Source of the DNA: Cordia subcordata
Taxonomy: Eukaryota > Streptophyta > Magnoliopsida > Boraginales > Cordiaceae
Assembly: GCA_028554755.1 (NCBI GenBank)
Contig: JAPTOF010000004.1
Span: forward strand, 19,958,001 to 20,022,000
Length of the DNA: 64,000 nucleotides
Reading direction: 5' to 3'
Below, piece by piece: positions 24,807 to 34,620 of this stretch (position 1 is the stretch's first letter; every line of letters starts with the position of its first letter). The translations under genes and the position numbers were made by a program. Under the pieces are notes generated by a model. The model did no database searches. It was not told where the DNA came from and was given only the letters and a program-made list of their open reading frames with translations.

Positions 24807-26219
24807 CAAATCTTGTAGAAATGCCTTGGCGGAACTTGGATAATCGGGTTGATTATGGTGCTTGTGCAATGAAGCATATGGAAATGTATAGGGGTGAAGT
24901 GAAACACTAGAACTCATCCACAGAGGTAAAGTTATTTGAGTTTGTAGTTTTCGGTAGATTAGAATGTTATATTTACATCTTGTTATTCTTTTCTTAGACT
25001 ATGGAGGACTTTAGGGGAATAATAACTTTGGAATTTTTGATAAATGATGAGAATATTTTTCATGCTATGGTGGAAGAACTTGGTGCAAGTCATTTCTCTT
25101 CACTTAATGATTTTCATGCGAAAGAAGAAAGAGGGAAGAAATGTAAAAGAGCCAAAAAAGGGGTAAAAAGACAAAGACAAGCATTGCAAGTGGAGTAACT
25201 TGAGCAAAAAGAGGAGGGAGAGCTAGAAACAATTGAAAAAGATTCTTATGTGATGGGATTTTCTAACATGTTATTGAATTTGATTTTGTTACTGCTAACA
25301 AATTTGATGGAGTTGAATTTTGATGTTGATATATTTAGGGACAAATGGTTGGCAGTGTAAATGGTTATGATTGTGGTTTAGTATAATGGTTTAGTATCGA
25401 TGGTTTAGTATAGTGGTTTGGTATAGTGGGTTCAATACAGATTTGATATTTGTTCAGTGGCATACATTTATTTGTTCAGTGAAATATGCATATTTGTTCA
25501 GTTTGTTGGTGTAGTCTATTTGGTTATTGTTTTGATTTGTTATTTTGTTGTGTGATGCTTATATCGTATGCAATAGAAGTCATCTAATCTTTATTCTTCA
25601 GTAAATTTTTAAGTAATGATACTTAACAAATAAAAAGTAAAAGAGATGTGCTACTTTTGGAAAATAATCATTGGACAAATAGTTGTAACTCACTGAACAA
25701 ACAATAGTAAGTTACTGAACAACCTTTCATATGAAATTTGTCCAACTATTTATGTAAGATACTTTAATTGGAATTTAAAGAGAAAAATGAGTAAGTAGAT
25801 GTAGTAAGGAAATTTTTTAAGTAACGATATACAACAAAATTAATAGATATGTGAGATGTGCTACTTTTCAAATATGAAATGATATGATACCAAATGATAT
25901 GGAAAATAATCACTAGAAAACAGTTACATGCCACTGAACAAATAGTAGTAAGTTACTGAACAACATTTCATATGAAATTTGTCCAACTATTTAAAGAGAA
26001 AATGAGTAAGTAGATGTAACAAGGAGACAATGTTTAAAAGATTGTATTATTGGACAAACAATTATAACCCAGTGAACAAAGAGTAATAAGTATCTGAATA
26101 AATAGTAGCAATCCAGTGAACAAATTGTGTTAAAGCACTAGACAATATTGTTTCTCAAATTTGACTAATTATTGATATACAATTTTCTAAAAGAATCATA
26201 AAGTCAAATGAAAAAAATT

Positions 26220-26415
26220 TCTTATTATTGTTTGTTCAGTGTTTCTTATTATTGTTTGCTTAGTGTTGTATAAATATTTGTTCTATAGCTTATTATTGTT
26301 TGTTTAGTACCCTATTATTGTTAGTTTAGTAGCTTATTATTGTTTGTTCAGTAGCCTATTATTGTTTATTTAGTAGACTATTATTATTTGTTTAGTATCC
26401 TATTATTGTTTTTTT
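26220..26415 (+). repeat. Minisatellite of about 25 bp, eight copies
   Basis: Imperfect units of CTATTATTGTTTGTTCAGTAG type repeat about eight times; each includes the TTTGTTCAGT-like word seen through this region. Confidence 0.88.
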
Positions 26416-26439
26416 TACTTGTTTGTGTTTGTTTTTCAG

Positions 26440-26900
26440 TGAGTAGCGAAATGATAAGAAGGAGAAAGGTAATGATAAGGAGGGTAGTGACAAGAAAAGA
26501 TATTGCAAGAAGGATGATACAGAAAAGAATAAGGAGAAGGATAGTAAGGGAAAGGATTTAGAGGAGGATAAGGAAAAGGAATCTACTGAGAAGGATGTGA
26601 CAAAGGGGTCTGTATTAGAGAAAGCCAAGGGGAAAGAGAGAGAAAAAAAAAGAAGGATAGGGAGAAAAAGGGTGATGTGAGAAGGAAAGATTCTCAGAAG
26701 AAGAAAAAGAGCGTGGAGAAGGAAGTTCTTAACAAAAAAAGAAAGTTAAGAATGAAGATATTCTAAGAGAAGAAAGGGGAAGAAATTGAAAAAGGATTGA
26801 AAGAGTGTACAAGATAGTAAAAGAATCATAAACTCAAAGGAAAAGAATTTTTCTCGATGACATTCTATTGTGCGCTTGGATTTGCAATCAATTGACCATC
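26440..26900 (+). pseudogene. Lys/Glu-rich coding remnant
   Basis: The + strand reads as a charged repeat (KKDDTEKNKEKDSKGKDLEE, then EKESTEKDVTKGSVLEKAKG) very like exon 2 of the ULP1-like gene at 20920-21330, then breaks into stops. It is followed at about 26860-26990 by SIVRLDLQSIDHLHLYFLL and NDYDPEWRDMDQLYSHARK, which I do not recognise. It may be a second, partial copy of the same transposon gene or its displaced exon. Confidence 0.4.
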
Positions 26901-27219
26901 TCCATCTATATTTTCTATTATCCACAATTCTGATGAATGACTATGATCCTGAATGGCGAGACATGGATCAGTTGTATTCCCATGCAAGAAAATTGTTTGT
27001 CAACCTCATATTGAGTTTCTATTACCTAAAATGAAAAGGAAATATTATTTTGTTAGTAGTAGTTTAGCAAGTGAAGTTTGCTCAGTAAGTTGTAACTATT
27101 TGTTCAGTGTTCACACATTATTTGTTGAGTAACTGTATTATAAAGTTTTTACCTCTGTTCCATTTTTGTTGACTGATTGAGATTTGTTTTGCCTTTGTAT
27201 TCTTGCTTTTGCTTGGTTG

Positions 27220-27676
27220 TATTTCTTCTCGGATGTGCTCTTCTTTCTCTCATTTCTCTATCCTTTCTTTCTGGAAATGCTTGGATCTCGTATGTTGGAG
27301 GCTATAGAATCTTCATTACCGCCTATTATTGGTAGTTGTGTGGATCCAGTTGCTTATTCATCTAAGCTTGTTATTATTTAGAATTGATCTTCACATATTT
27401 GCCTAGCTTTCTGATTGACTCCACTTGAATCTATCAATATGTCAAACTTTCTCTTTATTTGTAGCCTCCATACGAGACAAGTATGGAACTGTTGTCATCT
27501 TTTTTCTTTTTGGAGCACTTGACATCTTTTGTCCACCTTTTCAAAATGTATGCTTTTGGGATTGTTTCTATGCATCTCATTTGCAAAATCCTGAGGTTAT
27601 GTTTGTATAATATCCCCATTTCTTCATTCTTCTGACAAGTGTAATTAATGTGTGAAGTGACATTGTTGTAAACTAC
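27220..27676 (-). pseudogene. FAR1/FHY3-like (Mutator-type) transposase, 3' part
   Basis: Read on the - strand from 27676, the frame gives NEEMGILYKHNLRILQMRC and then IETIPKAYILKRWTKDVK. This is the SWIM-zinc-finger-to-IP-x-x-YILKRWTK pattern that marks FAR1/FHY3-related proteins and the Mutator-like transposases they derive from. Farther on (about 27310-27220) NIRDPSISRKKG and a Lys/Ser-rich end match the family C-terminus. The SWIM ligands are worn: Y-T-C replaces C-x-C and Y-K-H replaces C-x-H. Stops follow. The other half of the gene is at 34440-34620, across the inserted retroelement. FAR1 proteins are nuclear DNA-binding regulators; this copy is dead. Confidence 0.78.
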
Positions 27677-29215
27677 TGATGTGTGTCATTTGTGCGTGTT
27701 TACATCTTATTTTTGCATGCACATTTAAGGGTGTTTAGAGTATAATTGAGTGCACTTAGTACAAAGTTTATGCATATTTGTTAATATTTGTACATAATGT
27801 ATTTAGGTGCATAAATACTATACCAAGTGTTATATTCCATGTTTTAGGAGTGTTTTGAAAGGGTTCAAGCTTATGCGAGGAAGAAATGAGCTAACAGATG
27901 AAGACCAGAAGAAAAGAAATAAAGAAGAGATTATTCTGATCCAGCCGGTTGACTTAGAAGAAGAGCCGGTCGACCTTCCACTCTAGAGAATAAAAGATTT
28001 GAAGCCGGTTGAGTTCCTCAAGAAACCGGTCGACCGGCAGTGCGCTGAAGAAATCCATAAAAAGCTCGTTTCAGCTCATTTTCAAGGGAGGAACTTTTAT
28101 TTCTTAAATCCTAATGAACCCTAACCCTTTACCCACTTCACAAAACACCCTAAACCACCATCTAAAACCCACACCAAGCTAGGATTGAAGCATTAAACAA
28201 AGATGTGAAGGATTTGTACGGATTTGGAAGCAAGAATTTAGGGAAGTTCTTCTTGTTCTTTCTCTATTTCTTGTAAATATGTTGCTAGACTAGGCTAGAT
28301 TTAGGGTTGATTGTTGTTGTATATTAGATTACGGCTTTGAATAATGGATTTGTGTAGATCTTTGGCTCTTAATACATGTTTATTTACATAAATTTATGGC
28401 ATGATTCAATATGTCTATGTATTGGAAATCAAACATGTCTATGTGTTTGTTAAAATGCCTAAGTGAATATGTATGTGTTATTTGTGCTTAAAATGCTCTT
28501 ATCTACTTATTTGAGTGATGTGATTGTGCTTAATCTCATGGCTTTGCTTAGTAGAGTAGGCTTTAGCTTTAAATCCAGCTAATAGGTTACATGCTTTGCT
28601 TAGTCGAGTTTAAGTGCTAGTCCTTGGCTTTAAATCCAGCCAAGCGGATAAGTTAACCTAGACTAGAGTATCCCTCACTCACGTTAGTATTGGTTAATCG
28701 AGCTTTAATGTCACGTAGTGTTTAGGTGCTAGTCCTTGGTTTTAAATCCAGCCAAGAGGAAAAGTTCTAAGCACGGACTGCGTAGGCTAGGAGGATTGGC
28801 CTTTAGCTTTAAATCCAGCTAACGGGTTAAACCACTAGTACTGGTTAGGAGAACCCCCGATCAACACAACGACAATAGAAGTCCCGAGCCTTTGATAGAC
28901 ATCATCTGTTATCATAGCCCAAGTCTTGTTGCAATGCAATCGCCCTAGGTCCCCTTCTTCTTTATTAGTGTTTCCTTCCTTAGTTTGGCTCCCTTAAGTT
29001 CCTCCATAGATTAGTTTTTATTTTCATTTTTCCGAGCTCCCTTCCATCCTAAAGTAAGTACACACACGCACGTAGTTAGTTTAAGGCATTCGAGCACATA
29101 AAGACTAAACCAAGGTAGCCTCCCTGTGGATTCGACCCCGCACTTGCACACACTGTACTACACACGTCCCGTGCACTTGCGGGCTATTTAGGCTTGTGTT
29201 CAAGCAGCGATATCA
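27677..29215 (+). repeat. 5' LTR of the gypsy-type element
   Basis: Contains a TATA-like CATAAAAAGC (about 28058), a cluster of CCGGTCGAC words at 27950-28040, and four copies of CTTTAAATCCAGC-C/T at 28560-28830. It ends GATATCA just before the primer site. Confidence 0.92.
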
Positions 29216-29221
29216 AGTTTT

Positions 29222-29239
29222 TGTCGTCGTTGCCGGGGA
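29222..29239 (+). other. Primer-binding site, tRNA-Asp type
   Basis: TGTCGTCGTTGCCGGGGA, two bases from the usual TGGCGCCGTTGCCGGGGA of Athila/Tat-group elements, six bases after the LTR end. Confidence 0.8.
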
Positions 29240-29392
29240 GGCAAGGTATTGGTTCTTTGTGTGCTTTTGTGTTTGCGAATAGTTGCTTGCGTGTGCACTA
29301 TCTTTACTTGACTCCCATTTTTTTTTTTGAAAACTAAAATAAAAAAACAAAAAAAATGATTGTGAAGAGGTTTTACTCGTGATTTATTGAAT

Positions 29393-31351
29393 ATGACTGA
29401 TTCTAATGCTTCTTGGTGGTCACCTATATCTTCTTCCCCATCACCCGAACGTGTCCCTTATGCATGTCGCTTATGTGGAAGTTTCATGCATCCTACCGTT
29501 TTCTGTCCCCACGAGAATCCCCCACCTAGGGCTAGTGCTACTAATGACCCCTATAGTCATGCAACATCTCATACATCTTCATTTAGTAATCATGACTATA
29601 GGGATGCATATTGTTCTTATTGCAATCATTGTGGAAGTCGTGCTCACTTTTCTAGTGCTTGTCCCACCTTCCACTCTTATCCCCAATTGCATGTAATGCC
29701 CTATGCCCCTAGCAATCATATGCCCATGCATGCATTTACATCTAGCTATCATGATTCTAGGGAGCAACATTATGCATTTTCACAATGGGGTCAAGATGAC
29801 TCTTTATTCCATTCACCTTCTAGTTTCGATTGTCCACCTCCAACACCTTCTTTTTCCACCCATTCCTCTCCCGAGTTTTTTGATGGTTATGTGCAAAATG
29901 ATTTTCAACATGACTACCCTTTTCACTCGGTTGAACCCTCTTCCGTTATGTCTACACTCTCAAAGCAATTAGATCGAATGCTAGAGCAATCCCAATCTCT
30001 TCTCCAATCTAATCAAGAGGAACTAGAGAGTTTTAAGCGAGAATCCAAATCTCTAGGAGAGCGCTTGAAGAGAATGGCTAAGAGTATGCAACTCATTAGT
30101 GAGACTTTTGAGATACCTTTAGAACGAGTTGATGGGATAGAGATGAGACCTAACGATGAGGTGATTAGGGGTGGAAATGATGATGTATTGGAGAGACAAC
30201 TAGAAAGAGATGTTGATGGAGAGATAACGTCTTGTAGTGAGGATGAAGATGAGATTAATGATAACTTGGTTCTTGATGACTCTTGTGATTATGTTTTAGA
30301 GGAAGTAGTACCCTATCCTCTTAAGCTTTCAACGTCTCCCATTAAGTCACATGAGCTTTTTCTTTCTCCTCATCCCACACATTCCGTACACATGGAGGTT
30401 GAGTCTTGTGTCGATAGTACTCAATTGCATTCCGAGTTGGCATTTAGGGAGTTTAGCGCGCATTCTCCCCTTGAGCATTCATGCATACATGATGAGGAAT
30501 CCGTTGAGTCCCCATTGCCCCCTCCATTAGTGTCTATCCTGTATGAAAAGCATGATGGTGAGATGACATCCACTAGTGATGAATGTATTGATGAATTTAA
30601 AGAGACTGTAGCTAGTGAAGGTTTAAAGTCATCCACTGGGGAAAACAAGACATCAATTTCGGAGATTTTAGATAATAAGTTTCTTGGAGTTAAGAATCAT
30701 GATGTTGAAGAGAATAGCAACTCTAAGAAGACACATAAGAAAGGAATTGATGTGCTTGGAAGAATGATCTATGGGTCTCTTTGGATGTTTGATGATTCAT
30801 TGATGGAAATAGAGCCCATTAAGATCGAATCCACCCTTCGTGAGAAGTTAGAACGACCTAGGCTTGATCATGTTATATCTTGTGGAGAAGAAGAGTGTAG
30901 TACATCCACTTCCTATATCATTGCTCCTTCTTCTCCAAATGTCGTTCCAATCTCCATTTCTCATTCCATTGAGTCTTCCTTTTTGGAGCTCACGTTTGTG
31001 CCTTCATGCATAGAACATTTTCATCTAGGGTTAGAAAGCACGTTTCCCATGTTGCATGCATTAGACCTATCTTTGACCTATGGGGAAAGTGTGTTCCTAG
31101 CCCTTGATTATGAGAAGAAGGCAATGGGGTGGCTATTTAAAGAGCAAGCGGGACATGATTCTTCACGTTTAAGCATGCTTCATTCCACACTTGTGCATTC
31201 ATTTGATATTTTAGGGTGGGATCTTGAAAAGGGGTGCATCATGCATTCATTGCCCCAACCTTTAATGCATGACCCTTTTCCTTCTATATTCTGTGCTTTG
31301 ATGATTATCCGGCAATTTGTGCCACACAACTTTAAACATGTTTTACTCTAA
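29393..31351 (+). CDS. Zinc-knuckle protein of the non-autonomous gypsy-type element
   Basis: An uninterrupted 653-codon ORF; the ATG at 29393 is the first good start (an upstream TTG is not likely). Two CX2CX4HX4C zinc knuckles lie near the N-terminus, at residues 25-38 (CRLCGSFMHPTVFC) and 77-90 (CNHCGSRAHFSSAC), followed by a Ser/Pro/His-rich stretch, a likely coiled coil at about 186-241 (KQLDRMLEQSQSLLQ...), and a long acidic Ser/Glu-rich C-terminal half. Zinc knuckles bind nucleic acid and are normally at the end of retroelement Gag. Here they begin the protein, so it may derive from a 3' gag region and spacer with the capsid part lost. No polymerase motifs are present. An intact frame of this length suggests recent mobilisation or selection. 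I do not know a function. Confidence 0.75.
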   Translation: MTDSNASWWSPISSSPSPERVPYACRLCGSFMHPTVFCPHENPPPRASATNDPYSHATSHTSSFSNHDYRDAYCSYCNHCGSRAHFSSACPTFHSYPQLHVMPYAPSNHMPMHAFTSSYHDSREQHYAFSQWGQDDSLFHSPSSFDCPPPTPSFSTHSSPEFFDGYVQNDFQHDYPFHSVEPSSVMSTLSKQLDRMLEQSQSLLQSNQEELESFKRESKSLGERLKRMAKSMQLISETFEIPLERVDGIEMRPNDEVIRGGNDDVLERQLERDVDGEITSCSEDEDEINDNLVLDDSCDYVLEEVVPYPLKLSTSPIKSHELFLSPHPTHSVHMEVESCVDSTQLHSELAFREFSAHSPLEHSCIHDEESVESPLPPPLVSILYEKHDGEMTSTSDECIDEFKETVASEGLKSSTGENKTSISEILDNKFLGVKNHDVEENSNSKKTHKKGIDVLGRMIYGSLWMFDDSLMEIEPIKIESTLREKLERPRLDHVISCGEEECSTSTSYIIAPSSPNVVPISISHSIESSFLELTFVPSCIEHFHLGLESTFPMLHALDLSLTYGESVFLALDYEKKAMGWLFKEQAGHDSSRLSMLHSTLVHSFDILGWDLEKGCIMHSLPQPLMHDPFPSIFCALMIIRQFVPHNFKHVLL

Positions 31352-32883
31352 TATTGGCGCTCGGCTGGAGGCGTTAAATCCAGCGCTACTAGGAGGCACC
31401 CTAGGCTTGTTCATATTTTTCTTGTTTTTCTTGTATTTATTTGCCTTTGCCTTTGTATATAGTAGATTAGTTTTCTTGTACTTATTCTTCCTTTGTACAT
31501 AATAGATTAGATTGCTTTTGTTTATCTTACCTTTTTATATTTTAGGATTTCTTTTGTTTATTTTCATTCTTAGTAGGTTAGATTTTTACTCCCTTACTTG
31601 TTCTTGCTCCTTTCCTTCATTTGTGCATCAATCCCTTACCCCTTGTTTATCATTTCAAATGTCAATGTGAACTTGCATAGCTTATCTTCTAATCTCTTCT
31701 TTGTTTTTTTTAGCATTAGTGCTTTCAACAAAAGATATAGGCTAGTAGATCATTGGATTGTCTTTGGCATTTGCGGACTACATGGAAACAAAGTTGTATC
31801 TATCCATCTTTTACTTGTCCTTATCTATCCCTCTTCGCATTCCCCATATGTGTTTCATGTTGATTACTTGTCGTGTGGCTTTGTGATTTTTGCTTGAGGA
31901 CAAGCAAAGTTTAGGTTTGGGGGTGTGGTTGCTCATTTATTGTTTATATCATATATGGGATAGATTTGCTTGCCATATCTTATTTTTGCTTAAAATGTGT
32001 TCAAATTTTTCAATTTTTTGCATATTTTGAGTTAGTTTGTCTACACGTTGGTTGGAGAGTTGGCTTTTGTTATTGACTTAATTGATTGAAGAAGATAAGG
32101 GTGTATTGTGGGGAGTAAATGGAGTGTGGGGTATGACCTAGACTTTGAAGATAATCCTTTTAAAAACTGTGGGGAATGAGTATTTCTAAGAATGCACCTT
32201 GTAGTTTCCCCACAACTTGGTTGGAAAAAGTGTTTTTAAAGGGTTGTTGATATGAGTGCCCATTCCTTGATTGGTTCTTTTAGTTTACCTTAGCCTTTTC
32301 TTTTTCCTTTCTTTTTGTTCTATTTATGTATTGAAAAAAAAAAGAAGAAAAAAAATGCAAAAATAAAAAAATAATAATAAAAAAAAGAGAAAAAAAAAAG
32401 AGCCAAAAGGCAACAAAAAGATTGAAAAGTGAAGTATGTTGAATAAATGTCAAGTGACATAATGTCAAGTTGATGCAAGTATCTCTTTTGTTCTTTCATG
32501 TGTTATGAATAAGGCTCTTACGTCAATGGGAGCCATTGTGATGTATCTTCTCTTTCTTGTATCTTTGGGGCTAAGTGCATATTGGGAGGCCATGTTAGTT
32601 GATAGAGCACGAAGTATCAACATCTCGAGTACGTGAGTTGGAATCCTAAGTTTGTGATAGTTCTAGCTACTTGGTGACATTCCCAAGAGGTGTGAGACCC
32701 CTTGTGATCAAAGGGAGAATCCGAAAAAGACTAGGGAAGCCCTTACATGAAAAGAATGACCCCTTGTACCCCTTGGATGCGAAAAGATAGCAAGTCAATG
32801 CAATTGGCAACTCTTTGAAAAGCATGAGGATAAACTTCATTTAGGCTTGCTTGAGGACAAGCAAGGGGAAGGTTTGGGGGTGC
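31352..32883 (+). other. 3' non-coding region of the gypsy-type element with two polypurine-tract-like sites
   Basis: GAGGACAAGCAAAGTTTAGG followed by TTTGGGGGTG lies at 31896-31926. A near copy (GAGGACAAGCAAGGGGAAGG then TTTGGGGGTGC) lies at 32853-32883, directly before LTR 2. The latter is the functional polypurine tract. An A-rich block with many AAAA runs is at 32330-32410. No ORF of note. Confidence 0.7.
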
Positions 32884-34434
32884 TGATGTGTGTCATTTGT
32901 GCGTGTTTGCATCTTGTTTTTGCATGCACATTTAAGGGCGTTTAGAGTATAATTGAGTGCACTTAGTACAAAGTTTATGCATATTTGTTAATATTTGTAC
33001 ATAATGTATTTAGGTGCATAAATACTATACTAAGTGTTATATTCCATGTTTTAGGAGTGTTTTGGAAGGGTTCAAGCTTATGCAAGAAAGAAATGAGCTA
33101 ACGGATGAAGACCGGAAGAAAAGAAATAAAGAAGAGATCATTCTGATCCAGCCGGTCGACTTAGAAGAAGACGGTCGACCGGCCGCTCCAGAGAATAAAA
33201 GATTTGAAGCCGGTCGAGTTCCTCAAGAAGCCGGTCGACTGGCTAGGTCGATCGGCTGTGCGCTGAAGAAATCCATAAAAAGCTCGTTTCAGCTCATTTT
33301 CAAGGGAGGAACTTTTATTTCTTAAATCCTAATAAACCCTAACCCTTTACCCACTTCACAAAACACCCTAAACCACCATCTAAAGCCCACACCAAGCTAG
33401 GATTGAAGCATTAAACAAAGATGCGAAGGATTTGTACGGATTTGGAAGCAAGAATTTAGGGAAGTTCTTCTTGATCTTTCTCTATTTCTTGTAAATATGT
33501 TGCTAGACTAGGCTAGATTTAGGGTTGATTGTTGTTATATATTAGATTACGGCTTTGAATAATGGATTTGTGTAGATCTTTGGCTCTTAATACATGTTTA
33601 TTTACATAAATTTATGGCATGATTCAATATGTCTATGTATTGGAAATCAAACATGTCTATGTGTTTGTTAAAATGCCTAAGTGAATATGTATGTGTTATT
33701 TGTGCTTAAAATGCTCTTATCTACTTATTTGGGTGATGTGATTGTACTTAATCTCATGGCTTTGTTTAGTAGAGTAGGCTTTAGCTTTAAATCCAGCTAA
33801 TAGGTTACATGCTTTGCTTAGTCGAGTTTAAGTGCTAGTCCTTGGCTTTAAATCCAGCCAAGCGGATAAGTTAACCTAGACTAGAGTATCCCTCACTCAC
33901 GTTAGTGTTGGTTAATCGAGCTTTAATGTCACGTAGTGTTTAGGTGCTAGTCCTTGGCTTTAAATCCAGCCAAGAGGATAAGTTTTAAGCACGGACTGCG
34001 TAAGCTAGGAGGGATTGGCCCTTAGCTTTAAATCCAGCTAACGGGTTAAACCACTAGTATTGGTTAGGAGAACCCCTGATCAACACAACGGCAATAGAAG
34101 TCCCGAGCCTTAGATAGACATCATCTGTTATCATAGCCCAAGTCTTGTTGCAATGCAATCGCCCTACGTCCCCTTCTTCTTTATTAGTGTTTCCTTCCTT
34201 AGTTTGGTTCCCTTAAGTTCCTCCACAGATTAGTTTTTATTTTCATTTTTCCGAGCTCCCTTCCATCCCAAAGTAAGTACACACGCGCACGTAGCTAGTT
34301 TAAGGCATTCGAGCACATAAAGACTAAACCAAGGTAGCCTCCCTATGGATTTGACCCTGCACTTGCACACACTGTACTACACACGTCCCGTGCACTTGCG
34401 GGCTATTTAGGCTTGTGCTCAAATAGCGATATCA
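32884..34434 (+). repeat. 3' LTR of the gypsy-type element
   Basis: Near-identical to the 5' LTR. The main difference is in the GGTCGAC-rich segment (33150-33265), where this copy has extra bases (ACTGGCTAGGTCGATCGGC) missing from the other. Confidence 0.92.
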
Positions 34435-34439
34435 ACTAC

Positions 34440-34620
34440 TCTATGCTTTAATAAGTCTATCTTTCCTCTCCAAAGCTCATATGTCTTGTTTAATGGGTCC
34501 ATAACTGTAGGCCTATAGTCGTAACTAGTTCCTTGAATGAATTGACCCTCGAAGTACCGGTACATTTTCAATGTATATACCTTTGCAGCATGTTCGAGCA
34601 ATCCAACGTGTTGCAATTTT
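34440..34620 (-). pseudogene. FAR1/FHY3-like (Mutator-type) transposase, middle part
   Basis: The - strand reads LLEHAAKVYTLKMYRYFEGQ, then FIQGTSYDY and KIDLLKHRVV. This matches the segment just before the SWIM finger in FAR1-related proteins (A-x-x-Y-T-x-x-M-F-x-x-F). It stops at the retroelement edge and continues in frame at 27671 on the other side. Its N-terminal side is lost at the junction with the copia element near 34620. Confidence 0.72.

Larger units (their letters stand above)
19760..25198 (+). pseudogene. Transposon-associated ULP1-like (peptidase C48) gene, decayed
   Basis: Exon 1 (19760-19869) starts MAFSNEDMQLVPFARENIP and ends at AAGAG/GTAAGC. Exon 2 starts at 20913; the splice phase agrees (AG+T gives Ser). 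Exon 2 encodes a Lys/Glu-rich segment, then after a frameshift FVEFIKALDDDQRVVVMDI and a block around 21490-21640 with LSRWLCEWHNPYC and VGEIDVHHTLGFPMGS, which resembles the N-terminal region of plant transposon ULP1-like proteins. Further blocks are at 22000-22150 (CYPAMFGWTVAIIKKRVKDE), 23180-23390, 23970-24160, and a C48-like end at 24480-24910 with NLRDENLQVLDNM and VDYGACAMKHMEMYRGE. The catalytic Cys expected in D-C-G is Tyr (D-Y-G), and many stops and frameshifts occur. 25001-25198 is a possible last exon. These proteases process SUMO-like conjugates; their role in transposons is unclear. Confidence 0.65.
27677..34434 (+). mobile_element. Complete non-autonomous Ty3/gypsy-type LTR element (LARD-like)
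   Basis: Two long direct repeats, 27677-29215 (1539 bp) and 32884-34434 (1551 bp), both starting TGATGTGTGTC and ending GATATCA, bracket a 3.67-kb interior. The 5-bp flanks are identical (ACTAC at 27672-27676 and 34435-34439), a target-site duplication. The primer site (29222-29239, TGTCGTCGTTGCCGGGGA) resembles the tRNA-Asp-type site used by Athila/Tat gypsy elements, and a polypurine tract precedes LTR 2. The only ORF has zinc knuckles but no protease, reverse transcriptase, RNase H or integrase. The LTRs look about 97% alike by eye, so insertion is fairly recent. It would need enzymes from another element to move. Confidence 0.92.

Noticed and set aside
27184..27610. Two + strand ORFs with hydrophobic residues
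   Set aside because: Antisense to the FAR1-like pseudogene.
31317..31897. ORFs after the zinc-knuckle ORF
   Set aside because: Short, hydrophobic, T-rich frames with no motif; treated as non-coding.
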